A DNA stretch of 11,769 nt from an uncultured Clostridia bacterium (GTDB taxonomy: Bacteria; Bacillota; Clostridia; Christensenellales; Aristaeellaceae), in assembly GCA_934615145.1 (NCBI GenBank), contig CAKTTM010000032.1:1-11769 (forward strand). Reading direction: 5' to 3'. Numbering within the stretch: the first letter of the stretch is position 1; every line of letters starts with the position of its first letter. This document shows positions 1 through 6,054 of the stretch, one piece after another. The notes below the pieces were generated by a model. The model was given only the letters and a program-made list of their open reading frames with translations, ran no database searches and was not told the DNA's origin. A program made the position numbers and the translations under genes.

Positions 1-527
1 AGCAGGTCTGGCCTGTTGGCCAGCACCTCCACATCCACCACGCTGTCATCAAGGCCCAAGGCCTTGGTCGCATCCATGCCCAGCGGCAGATTCTCCTGAA
101 AGATCAGCAGCCCGGCCTCGCCCACCGAGGGGTACAGCTCCTGTGGCACCTTGAGCTCAGTGGCCGAGCAGAGCATGCCGTAGGAAGTGACGCCCCGTAT
201 CTTGCCCTCCTTGATGCTGTGGCCGCCGGGCAAGGTGGCCCCCACCAGCGCCACGGGCGCCAGGATGCCTTCCTTGACATTGGGCGCGCCGCAGACAATC
301 TGCAGCGGTTCTTCCTGGCCCACATCCACCTGGCAGACATGCAGGTGGTCACTGTTTTCGTGCTTCTGGCAGCTGATGACCTTGCCCACCACCACTTGAG
401 AGATCTCACCCGCCAGGGGCTCGATATGCTCCACCGCGGTGCCGGTGGCGACCATGGCCTTCATGTAGGCGGCCTGATCGGCGGGGAGATCGGTATATTG
501 CTGCAGCCATTGATAGCTTGTCTTCAT
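1..527 (-). CDS. pheT: Phenylalanine--tRNA ligase beta subunit (N-terminal part, runs off window)
   Basis: This is the beta chain of the (alpha-beta)2 phenylalanyl-tRNA synthetase, which charges tRNA-Phe in the cytoplasm. Only the first 175 codons are present; the reading frame is open to the left window edge. The protein starts MKTSYQWLQQYTDLP, the usual PheT opening. An EMAPII-like tRNA-binding domain follows at about residues 39-150, with recognisable stretches around VVVGKV (46-51), IVCGAPN (77-83) and SYGMLCS (115-121). The fragment ends in EVLANRPDL (167-175), a conserved PheT segment. The ATG is chosen because a purine-rich ribosome site (AGAGGTAGAGAAG) lies just upstream and because it fits the family N-terminus. 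It lies 13 bp downstream of the pheS stop, so the two subunits are co-transcribed under the T-box. Identity is secure; nothing can be said about the B3/B4 editing or C-terminal domains. Confidence 0.96.
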   Translation of the reverse strand, partial: MKTSYQWLQQYTDLPADQAAYMKAMVATGTAVEHIEPLAGEISQVVVGKVISCQKHENSDHLHVCQVDVGQEEPLQIVCGAPNVKEGILAPVALVGATLPGGHSIKEGKIRGVTSYGMLCSATELKVPQELYPSVGEAGLLIFQENLPLGMDATKALGLDDSVVDVEVLANRPDL

Positions 528-540
528 CTTCTCTACCTCT

Positions 541-1566
541 TTACTGGCGGAACTGGCGCAGGAAGCGCTCGTCGCCTTCGTACATCAGCCGCATGTCCGG
601 GATGCCGTAGCGCAGCAGGGTGATGCGCTCCAGGCCAATGCCAAAGGCAAAGCCGGAGTAGACCTCTGGATCGATGCCGCACATGGCCAGCACCTTGGGG
701 TTGACCATGCCCGAGCCCAATACCTCTATCCAGCCTGAGCCCTTGCAGACCCGGCAGCCCCTGCCCCTGCAGTTAAAGCAGGTCAGGTCCACCTCGGCCG
801 AGGGTTCGGTGAAGGGGAAGAAGCTGGGGCGAAAGCGCGTGCTGATGTCCTGGCCGTACAGCCGGTGGGCAAAGGCCTCCAGCGTGCCCTTGAGATCGGC
901 CATGGTGACGTCCTTGTCGATCACCAGGCCCTCGATCTGGTGAAAGACCGGGCTGTGCGTGGCGTCCACCTCGTCAGCGCGGAAGACGCGGCCGGGGCAG
1001 ATGATGCGCATGGGCGGCTTGCGACTGAGCATGGTGCGCGCCTGCACGGGTGAGGTATGGGTGCGCAGCACCACATTTTCATCCACATAGAAGGTATCCT
1101 GCGCGTCGCGGGCAGGGTGGTTCCTGGGGATGTTGAGCAGCTCAAAGTTATAGTGATCCAGCTCCACCTCAGGCCCCTCCACCACCTCAAAGCCCAGGCC
1201 CACAAAGCAGTCCACCACCTCGTTTAAGACCAGCGTGTTGGGGTGGGGCGTGCCCACGCGGGGGAGTGCCCTGGGCTGGGTGACATCGATGGTCTCCTCC
1301 AGCAGCGCCTTTTCCCTGGCCTGCGCCTTGAGCAGGCTTTCGCGCTGGGCCATGGCGGCCTCGATCTGCTGCCTGGCCTCGTTGATCCACTGGCCCACCT
1401 GCGGGCGCAGAGCGGGGTCCACCTGCCCCATGCCGCGCAGCAGGGCGGTCAGCTTGCCCTTCTTGCCCAGCACATCCACCCGCAGCTGCTCCAGCTTCGG
1501 CAGCGCGTTCACCTGCGGCAGCTGCTCCAAGGCTTCGCTGACGATACTCCTGATCTGTTCCTGCAT
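541..1566 (-). CDS. pheS: Phenylalanine--tRNA ligase alpha subunit
   Basis: Catalytic alpha subunit of phenylalanyl-tRNA synthetase (class II), 341 aa, the normal length. Residues 1-85 form the N-terminal coiled-coil arm that contacts tRNA. The catalytic core begins near residue 105. Motif 1 lies around GPEVELDHYNFELLNIP (131-147), motif 2 around FRADEVDATHSPVFHQIEGL (195-214) and motif 3 in GFAFGIGLER (305-314). A Cys cluster, CFNCRGRGCRVC (263-274), resembles the one I recall from Bacillus-type PheS. The reading frame extends upstream to 1629, but that extension would translate the T-box antiterminator and terminator. The start is therefore the ATG at 1566 (MQEQIRS), which has a strong GGGAGG ribosome site about 6 bases upstream. 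Stop TAA. pheT follows after 13 bp. Regulation is by the upstream T-box and not by any element inside the gene. Confidence 0.98.
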   Translation of the reverse strand: MQEQIRSIVSEALEQLPQVNALPKLEQLRVDVLGKKGKLTALLRGMGQVDPALRPQVGQWINEARQQIEAAMAQRESLLKAQAREKALLEETIDVTQPRALPRVGTPHPNTLVLNEVVDCFVGLGFEVVEGPEVELDHYNFELLNIPRNHPARDAQDTFYVDENVVLRTHTSPVQARTMLSRKPPMRIICPGRVFRADEVDATHSPVFHQIEGLVIDKDVTMADLKGTLEAFAHRLYGQDISTRFRPSFFPFTEPSAEVDLTCFNCRGRGCRVCKGSGWIEVLGSGMVNPKVLAMCGIDPEVYSGFAFGIGLERITLLRYGIPDMRLMYEGDERFLRQFRQ

Positions 1567-1579
1567 ACATCCTCCCAAT

Positions 1580-1603
1580 AAAAAAGCCCCTTGACAACAA
1601 GGG
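1580..1603 (-). terminator. T-box regulated intrinsic terminator upstream of pheS
   Basis: On the minus strand CCCTTG-TTGT-CAAGGGG forms a tight GC-rich hairpin followed directly by TTTTTT. The 5' arm CCCTT is also the 3' strand of the T-box antiterminator, so the two structures exclude each other. It sits 14 bases before the pheS start codon. It would also catch read-through from the MFS gene when tRNA-Phe is charged. Confidence 0.93.
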
Positions 1604-1801
1604 ACGCAGTCATGCGTGGTACCACCCAAATTCCAAAGCGAATATCACTTTGCTCGATGCCCCTAACGCGGGCGGACGGCCGGGCCTACAGCGAGATGGT
1701 TCAGCCCGGCGGCTCAGGAGTGAATGCTTCCCCGCGACACAGGCCGCTTGCAGCGTTTGCGGCCCTCTCTGGGTGGCGCGGCAGCGGGAAGGTTGTCCTC
1801 C
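1580..1801 (-). ncRNA. T-box riboswitch leader (tRNA-Phe, UUC specifier)
   Basis: Transcribed leader of pheST. Read on the minus strand it contains a Stem I whose base can be formed by GGAG (1798-1801) and CTCC, then CTTCCCGC pairing with GCGGGGAAG. The internal specifier loop carries TTC (1722-1724) followed by a purine, the Phe codon. A distal GGCCGC/GCGGCC hairpin caps it. Downstream come CTCCTGAG, GGGCTGAAC and GTAGGCCCGG, typical of clostridial aminoacyl-tRNA synthetase T-boxes. The invariant T-box TGGGTGGTACCACG is at 1615-1628. The antiterminator folds as GGG-[TGGTACC]-ACGCA/TGCGT-CCC. The competing terminator uses the same CCC. Uncharged tRNA-Phe should stabilise the antiterminator and raise pheST expression. 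Start of the element is approximate. Confidence 0.96.
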
Positions 1802-1819
1802 CTCAAAGCCGATGGCGCT

Positions 1820-1848
1820 ATCCTACCATCCCAGGGCCCGCTTGTCAA
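1820..1848 (-). promoter_or_regulatory. pheST promoter
   Basis: On the minus strand TTGACA (1843-1848), a perfect -35 hexamer, is followed after 17 bp by TAGGAT (1820-1825). A TG one base upstream of the hexamer gives an extended -10. Transcription would start near 1813, about ten bases before the first T-box helix. The -35 box contains the TGA stop codon (1845-1847) of the upstream MFS gene, so the promoter overlaps its coding end. Confidence 0.8.
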
Positions 1849-3056
1849 AGCCCTTTTTGCTGTACCAGGCGGCTGCAGCGCAGCATCAGCAGCAGGGCCG
1901 CCAGCATCACGGCGCTGGAGAATATCAGCAGGGCCTTGAGCCCCAGATTATCGATCACAAAGCCCGCAAACATGCTGGAGATGATGCCTGCCAGGCTGCC
2001 GCAGAGCGATACAAGGCCCTGGGCGCGCACCTTTTCGCCCGGCCTGACCAGGCCATTGACAAAATAGACCGAGGCAAAGCCATAGACGCCAAAGCAGAAG
2101 ATGCTCAGCGCCATCGCCGCGTAAACCAGGCCCATGCCGCCGGCCAAGGTCAGTATCAGCAGCTTGACCAGGTGGGCGGCGAAGGTGAAGCTCAGCAAGC
2201 TGTGCGCCTTGTAGCGGCGCATCAGCCAGGGGGAGAGGAACATGATGGGCGTCTCGATGCCCGCCTGTATGAACATGGCGATGCCAAGCTCCCTTTCACC
2301 GCCGCCATTGGCCTGAATGACGCGCACCAGGAACAGCGTGGTAGGCGACATGCCGATGTAGAGGATGATGCTGGCGATCAGGAAGAGCCGCAGCCCTGGG
2401 CTGTCGGACAGCATTTGCCGATAGCTGGTGCGCTCCTGATGCTTTTCATGCGCTATCAGGGGCGCTGGCCGCTCGCCCATGCGGCTGAGATCCGGCATCC
2501 ACAGCACCAGCGCCATGGCCACCGACGCTGTCAGCAGGTACAGCGGCATCAGCAGCGCGGGGGAGTAGCGCTCTATCAAGGCGCCATAAAGAATGGCAAA
2601 TATTGCGTAGCCTATCGAGCCCATGCCGCGTGGCCAGCCATAGCGCACGGGGATGCCGGCGTTGATGTACTGCATGATCTGGGCGTTGAGCAGGCCTGCG
2701 ATGGTGTTGCCAAAGCCGCAGGCCATGGCATAGACGATCATCGTCATGGACACCGCCATGGGCAGCTGCCAGAGCAAGGCGGCCAGCGTCATTGCCACGA
2801 TGTAGAGCCCGGCCACCAGGCGCTTGATGGGGATGTGCAGGTGATTGTCTGAATAGTTGGAGATGACCAGCTGAAAGGCGATCGTCAGCACCGAGATCAG
2901 CGAGGCGGTGACGCCGATACGGGAGTCGCTGAAGCCCTTGTAGCTCAGAAATACCGTCAGGAAGCCTGACATGCTCAGCACGCTGGCCCAATAGCTCGCC
3001 TGCACGCCTGCGTAATTGCCCTCGATGCGCAGCCGCCCTGCCTTATCCTTTGCCAT
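1845..3056 (-). CDS. Major facilitator superfamily transporter (MFS_1_like type)
   Basis: Integral membrane transporter, 403 aa, with about twelve hydrophobic segments in two six-helix halves joined by a charged loop at about residues 188-220 (SRMGERPAPL...HEKHQERTSYRQ). A motif-A-like loop, SNYSDNHLHIPIKR (66-79), lies between TM2 and TM3. RYGWPRGMGSIGYA (138-151) at TM5 resembles the R-x-W-G-S-x-G-Y-A stretch of the MFS_1_like and oligosaccharide/nucleoside symporter group. The second half has AGIETPIMFLSP (265-276) and a GEKVRAQG segment (340-347). The substrate is not predictable; a sugar or small metabolite moved with protons is plausible. The ATG at 3056 (MAKDK) is preferred over one four codons upstream because GAGGTG is correctly spaced before it. 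The gene reads toward pheST but has its own promoter and no visible terminator. Confidence 0.88.
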   Translation of the reverse strand: MAKDKAGRLRIEGNYAGVQASYWASVLSMSGFLTVFLSYKGFSDSRIGVTASLISVLTIAFQLVISNYSDNHLHIPIKRLVAGLYIVAMTLAALLWQLPMAVSMTMIVYAMACGFGNTIAGLLNAQIMQYINAGIPVRYGWPRGMGSIGYAIFAILYGALIERYSPALLMPLYLLTASVAMALVLWMPDLSRMGERPAPLIAHEKHQERTSYRQMLSDSPGLRLFLIASIILYIGMSPTTLFLVRVIQANGGGERELGIAMFIQAGIETPIMFLSPWLMRRYKAHSLLSFTFAAHLVKLLILTLAGGMGLVYAAMALSIFCFGVYGFASVYFVNGLVRPGEKVRAQGLVSLCGSLAGIISSMFAGFVIDNLGLKALLIFSSAVMLAALLLMLRCSRLVQQKGL

Positions 3057-3085
3057 GCAGCACCTCATTGCTGTGATATGCGCCT

Positions 3086-3114
3086 ATCATACCTTGCGCA
3101 GGCGGTTCACGCAA
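3086..3114 (-). promoter_or_regulatory. Predicted promoter of the MFS gene
   Basis: On the minus strand TTGCGT (3109-3114) and TATGAT (3086-3091) are separated by 17 bp. Transcription would start near 3079, giving a short leader before the ATG at 3056. The match to the -10 consensus is good and the -35 is moderate. It lies back to back with the pnt promoter in the 135-bp divergent gap. Confidence 0.6.
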
Positions 3115-3127
3115 GCCAGGATGGCGC

Positions 3128-3156
3128 TTGTCAAGGCCCGCGGAGCAATGTATAAT
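3128..3156 (+). promoter_or_regulatory. Predicted promoter of the pntAA-pntAB-pntB operon
   Basis: TTGTCA (3128-3133), 17-bp spacer, perfect TATAAT (3151-3156). Expected start of transcription is near 3163, about 29 bases before the pntAA ATG. A strong AAGGAG ribosome site (3179-3184) lies 7 bases before the ATG. No operator-like inverted repeat is obvious. Confidence 0.8.
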
Positions 3157-3191
3157 GGGGCCACGATAATACATCGACAAGGAGCAAGCAT

Positions 3192-4349
3192 ATGATCATT
3201 GGCATTCCCAAGGAAATCATGCACGCCGAAAACAGGGTGTCGGCAACGCCGGAAAGCTGCGGCAAGTTGGTGAAGGATGGGCATCAGGTACTGGTGGAGG
3301 CAGGCGCCGGTCTGGGGGCCTATTTTCACGATGAGACTTATCAGGCGGCGGGCGCGCAGATCATCAGTGATGTGCGCGAGCTCTACCAGCGGGCTGATCT
3401 GATCCTCAAGGTCAAGGAGCCGCAGTTCAACCATCAGACCCAGCTGCACGAGATCGACATGATGCACGCCGGCCAGTATCTGATCACCTTTATTCATCCG
3501 GCCTCGCCCGCCAACCATGACATGGTGCGCCACTTGGCGCGCCAGGGCGTGATATCGCTCACCTTGGACGGCGTGCCGCGCATCTCCCGCGCTCAGAGCA
3601 TGGACGCGCTGACCTCCATGAGTACCTGCGCGGGCTACAAGGGCATGCTGATGGCGGCCAACCTGCTGCCCAGCTTCATCCCCCAGATGTTCAGCGCGGT
3701 GGGCATGACCAAGCCCTTGAATGCCCTGGTTGTCGGCGTGGGCGTGGGCGGCCTGCAGGCCCTGGCCACGGCCAAGCGCCTGGGCGCTGTCACCTATGCG
3801 GTGGATACACGCGCCGCCGCGCGCGAGCAGGCCCAGTCGCTGGGCGCCAAGATCATTGACATCAATGTGCCCGAAGAGCAGGCGGCGGGCCCTGGCGGCT
3901 ACGCGCTCAAGCTCAGCCCCCAGATGCTGGAGCAGGAACGCCAGCTGATCGCGCCCCACCTGCCGCAGATGGACATCGTCTTCCTCAGCGCCCTGGTGCC
4001 CGGCAAGCTGGCGCCCGTCATCATCACCAAAGAGATGGTGGACAGCATGAAGCCCGGCTCCGTCATCGTGGACATCTCCATCGACCAGGGCGGCAACTGT
4101 GAGGCCACCGTGCCAGGCGAGAGCGTCGACCACGGCCTGGTGCATGTGGTGGGCATCAAGAACATACCTGGCCTGCTGCCAACCAGTTCTACCTCCATGT
4201 TCGCGCAGAACCTCTATAACCTGGTCAAGTACCTGCTCAAAGACGGCAGCTTCCACCTGGACGATCAGGATGAGATCGTGCAGGGCATCCTGACCACCAG
4301 GGACGGGCAGATTGTCCATCAGGGCGCCCGCGAGGCCATGGGCCTATGA
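3192..4349 (+). CDS. pntAA: NAD(P) transhydrogenase, alpha-1 subunit (domain I, NAD(H)-binding)
   Basis: Soluble NAD(H)-binding domain I of the proton-translocating NAD(P) transhydrogenase, 385 aa, close to the size of the separate alpha-1 subunit of Rhodospirillum rubrum. It resembles alanine dehydrogenase, but the following pntAB and pntB settle the identity. It opens MIIGIPKEIMHAENRVSATP. The RQD catalytic loop appears in RISRAQSMDAL (R130, Q135, D138). The Rossmann motif GVGVGG (182-187) is followed by Asp205 in VDTR, the residue expected to bind the adenosine ribose of NAD(H). GGYALKLS (235-242) matches the mobile-loop region. The ATG at 3192 has AAGGAG 7 bases upstream. Its stop overlaps the pntAB start (ATGA), so translation is coupled. 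The domain should hand hydride to or from domain III in PntB. Confidence 0.94.
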   Translation: MIIGIPKEIMHAENRVSATPESCGKLVKDGHQVLVEAGAGLGAYFHDETYQAAGAQIISDVRELYQRADLILKVKEPQFNHQTQLHEIDMMHAGQYLITFIHPASPANHDMVRHLARQGVISLTLDGVPRISRAQSMDALTSMSTCAGYKGMLMAANLLPSFIPQMFSAVGMTKPLNALVVGVGVGGLQALATAKRLGAVTYAVDTRAAAREQAQSLGAKIIDINVPEEQAAGPGGYALKLSPQMLEQERQLIAPHLPQMDIVFLSALVPGKLAPVIITKEMVDSMKPGSVIVDISIDQGGNCEATVPGESVDHGLVHVVGIKNIPGLLPTSSTSMFAQNLYNLVKYLLKDGSFHLDDQDEIVQGILTTRDGQIVHQGAREAMGL

Positions 4350-4645
4350 GCAGAGAGCTGATCCTGGTCCTTGTCTTTGTCGCGGCCACGCTGCTGGGCT
4401 ACAAGCTGATCAAGTCGGTGCCCAGCCTGCTGCACACCCCTCTGATGAGCGGCATGAATGCGCTAAGCGGCATCACCATCCTGGGCATGATCACGGCCAC
4501 GCTGGGCGCTGTCGCCCTGCACAGCAAGCTGCTGGGCCTCATCGGTATCGTCTGCGCCATGATCAATGTGGTCTCCGGCTTTATCGTCACAGACCGGATG
4601 CTCAAGATGTTCAAGGGCTCCAGGGAGAAGGAGGAGGGACAATGA
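4346..4645 (+). CDS. pntAB: NAD(P) transhydrogenase, alpha-2 subunit (membrane part of domain II)
   Basis: Small membrane subunit, 99 aa, with about three transmembrane helices: residues 4-21, 37-57 and 61-82. The conserved stretch LLHTPLMSGMNALSGI (28-43) and the INVVSGFIVTDRML segment (73-86) are characteristic of PntAB, ending in a short basic tail. Together with the membrane part of PntB it forms the proton path. The start ATG overlaps the pntAA stop by four bases, and its own stop overlaps the pntB start the same way. Compared with other transhydrogenases as I recall them, position 41 is Ser (a His in the Thermus enzyme) and position 83 is Asp (His or Gln in others). No histidine therefore lies inside a helix; His30 and His59 are at helix ends or in loops. 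Confidence 0.93.
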   Translation: MSRELILVLVFVAATLLGYKLIKSVPSLLHTPLMSGMNALSGITILGMITATLGAVALHSKLLGLIGIVCAMINVVSGFIVTDRMLKMFKGSREKEEGQ

Positions 4646-6054
4646 GCGACACGCTGTACTATGTCCTCTCTGCAATTCTCAGCCTGGGCGTGTTGCTGGG
4701 CATCCGCTGGATGAGCAAGGTGGAGACCGCTGTCCGGGGCAATCGCCTGAGTGCCTTGTGCATGCTCATCGCCGTCGTCCTGGTACTCATTCGTGAGGGC
4801 ATCCTCTCGGATGGCTATGTCTGGGTCGGTCTGGCCCTGGGTTTGGCGCTTGGCATCGTGCTGGCCCGGATTGTGCGCATGATCACCATGCCCCAGATGG
4901 TGGGCTTCCTCAATGGACTGGGCGGCGCTGCCAGCGCGGTAGCCGCCTGGCTGACGCTGGAAAACAGTGCGGTGCTCAATGTCTTTGAGCTGTCGACCGG
5001 CGAGCTGGCGCTCTGCGTCGGCGCGCTGACCTTCTCAGGCAGCATGGTGGCCGCCGGCAAGCTGCAGCGCCTGCTGCCGCAAAAGCCCATCCGCCTGCCC
5101 GGTCACCAGGCGCTGACTGCGATGAGCTTTATCGTCATGCTGCTCAGCCTGGTGCTGGCTGTGGCGCTGCCCGCCCAAAGGACACTGTTTAGCTGGCTGG
5201 TGCTGCTGGGCGGCCTGGCCTTTGGCGCGCTTTTTGCCTTGCCCGTGGGCGGGGCCGACATGCCCATCACCATTTCATTGCTCAACTCCACCTCCGGCGT
5301 CGCTGCCGCCATTGCCGGCATGGCCATTGGCGATGTGCTGCTGGTCTCGGTAGGCGGCATCGTGGGCGCCAGCGGCCTGCTGCTGACGCAGATCATGTGC
5401 AAAGCCATGAACCGCAGGCTGTCGGCCATCCTGCTGGGCGCGGGCGGGGACAAGCCTGCAGCGGCGCATCATGCCGCGGCTCAGCCTGCGGTGGAGGAAG
5501 TGATCGAGGAGACCCCCCGAGAGGCAGTTGAGGAACTTGCTCAGACTGAGCCCAAGGACGCCAAGGCCTGGCTTGCCGCGGCACAGAACATCGTCATCAT
5601 TCCCGGCTACGGCATGGCGCTGTCCCAGGCACAGGAGGCCGTCAAGGCGCTCTATGACCAGCTCAGCGCCCAGGGCAAGCAGGTGCGCTTTGCCATCCAT
5701 CCGGTGGCGGGCCGCATGCCCGGCCACATGAATGTGCTGCTGGCCGAGGTGGACATCCCCTATGACCTGCTGCACGAGATGGACGACATCAACCCCCAGA
5801 TGGATCAGGTGGACCTGGCCATCGTGATCGGCGCCAACGATGTGGTCAACCCGGCCGCCAACACCGCAGAGGGCACGCCCATCTATGGCATGCCTGTGCT
5901 GGATGTTGAAAAAGCCGGGCGTGTCATCATCATGAACTTTGACGACAAGCCCGGCTATGCCGGTGTGCCCAACCCCCTGTATCAAGAGAGCGCCCAGGTG
6001 CTGCTGCTCTTTGGCGATGCCAAGCAGAGCCTGGAGGAATTGCTGGCTAAATAG
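4642..6054 (+). CDS. pntB: NAD(P) transhydrogenase, beta subunit (membrane domain II plus nucleotide-binding domain III)
   Basis: 470 aa. Residues 1-255 carry about nine transmembrane helices, including MPQMVGFLNGLGG (83-95) and GGADMPITISLLNSTSG (203-219). A linker (about 260-308) rich in Ala and Glu leads to domain III. There GYGMALSQAQ (322-331), HPVAGRMPGHMN (353-364) and IGANDVVNPAA (396-406, Asp400) are standard domain III motifs. The start at 4642 is chosen because it overlaps the pntAB stop (ATGA) and gives the family N-terminus; the open frame extends further upstream only as out-of-frame pntAA/pntAB sequence. Oddities: residues 432-437 read NFDDKP just before GYAGV, where E. coli PntB has KRSMNT with the residues that bind the NADP 2'-phosphate. 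Residue 91 is Asn where E. coli has the channel His91. The C-terminus overlaps a convergent gene by 8 bp. Confidence 0.95.
   Translation: MSDTLYYVLSAILSLGVLLGIRWMSKVETAVRGNRLSALCMLIAVVLVLIREGILSDGYVWVGLALGLALGIVLARIVRMITMPQMVGFLNGLGGAASAVAAWLTLENSAVLNVFELSTGELALCVGALTFSGSMVAAGKLQRLLPQKPIRLPGHQALTAMSFIVMLLSLVLAVALPAQRTLFSWLVLLGGLAFGALFALPVGGADMPITISLLNSTSGVAAAIAGMAIGDVLLVSVGGIVGASGLLLTQIMCKAMNRRLSAILLGAGGDKPAAAHHAAAQPAVEEVIEETPREAVEELAQTEPKDAKAWLAAAQNIVIIPGYGMALSQAQEAVKALYDQLSAQGKQVRFAIHPVAGRMPGHMNVLLAEVDIPYDLLHEMDDINPQMDQVDLAIVIGANDVVNPAANTAEGTPIYGMPVLDVEKAGRVIIMNFDDKPGYAGVPNPLYQESAQVLLLFGDAKQSLEELLAK

Noticed and set aside
1567..1629. N-terminal extension of pheS
   Set aside because: It would translate the T-box antiterminator and terminator; the ATG at 1566 has a GGGAGG ribosome site.
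1650..2852. Long plus-strand open frame of about 400 codons opposite the MFS gene
   Set aside because: It is antisense to a clear 12-helix transporter and reads as His/Gln/Arg/Ala-rich sequence with no recognisable domain, typical of shadow frames in GC-rich DNA.
3129..3134. TTGACA on the minus strand inside the pnt -35 region, as a second MFS promoter
   Set aside because: No -10-like hexamer is found 16-18 bp downstream on that strand.
3087..4319. Long minus-strand open frame of about 410 codons opposite pntAA
   Set aside because: It is antisense to pntAA, has composition typical of a shadow frame (many His, Gln, Gly) and no family motif; the plus-strand gene has promoter, ribosome site and all catalytic residues.
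3192..4349. Alanine dehydrogenase
   Set aside because: The fold and motifs are shared, but the RQD loop and the coupled pntAB and pntB genes identify transhydrogenase domain I.
4312..4641. Upstream extension of the pntB frame
   Set aside because: The extra 110 codons lie out of frame over the end of pntAA and all of pntAB; the ATG at 4642 overlaps the pntAB stop and gives the family N-terminus.
5275..5985. Minus-strand open frame of about 236 codons opposite pntB
   Set aside because: It is a shadow of pntB with no ribosome site or domain.
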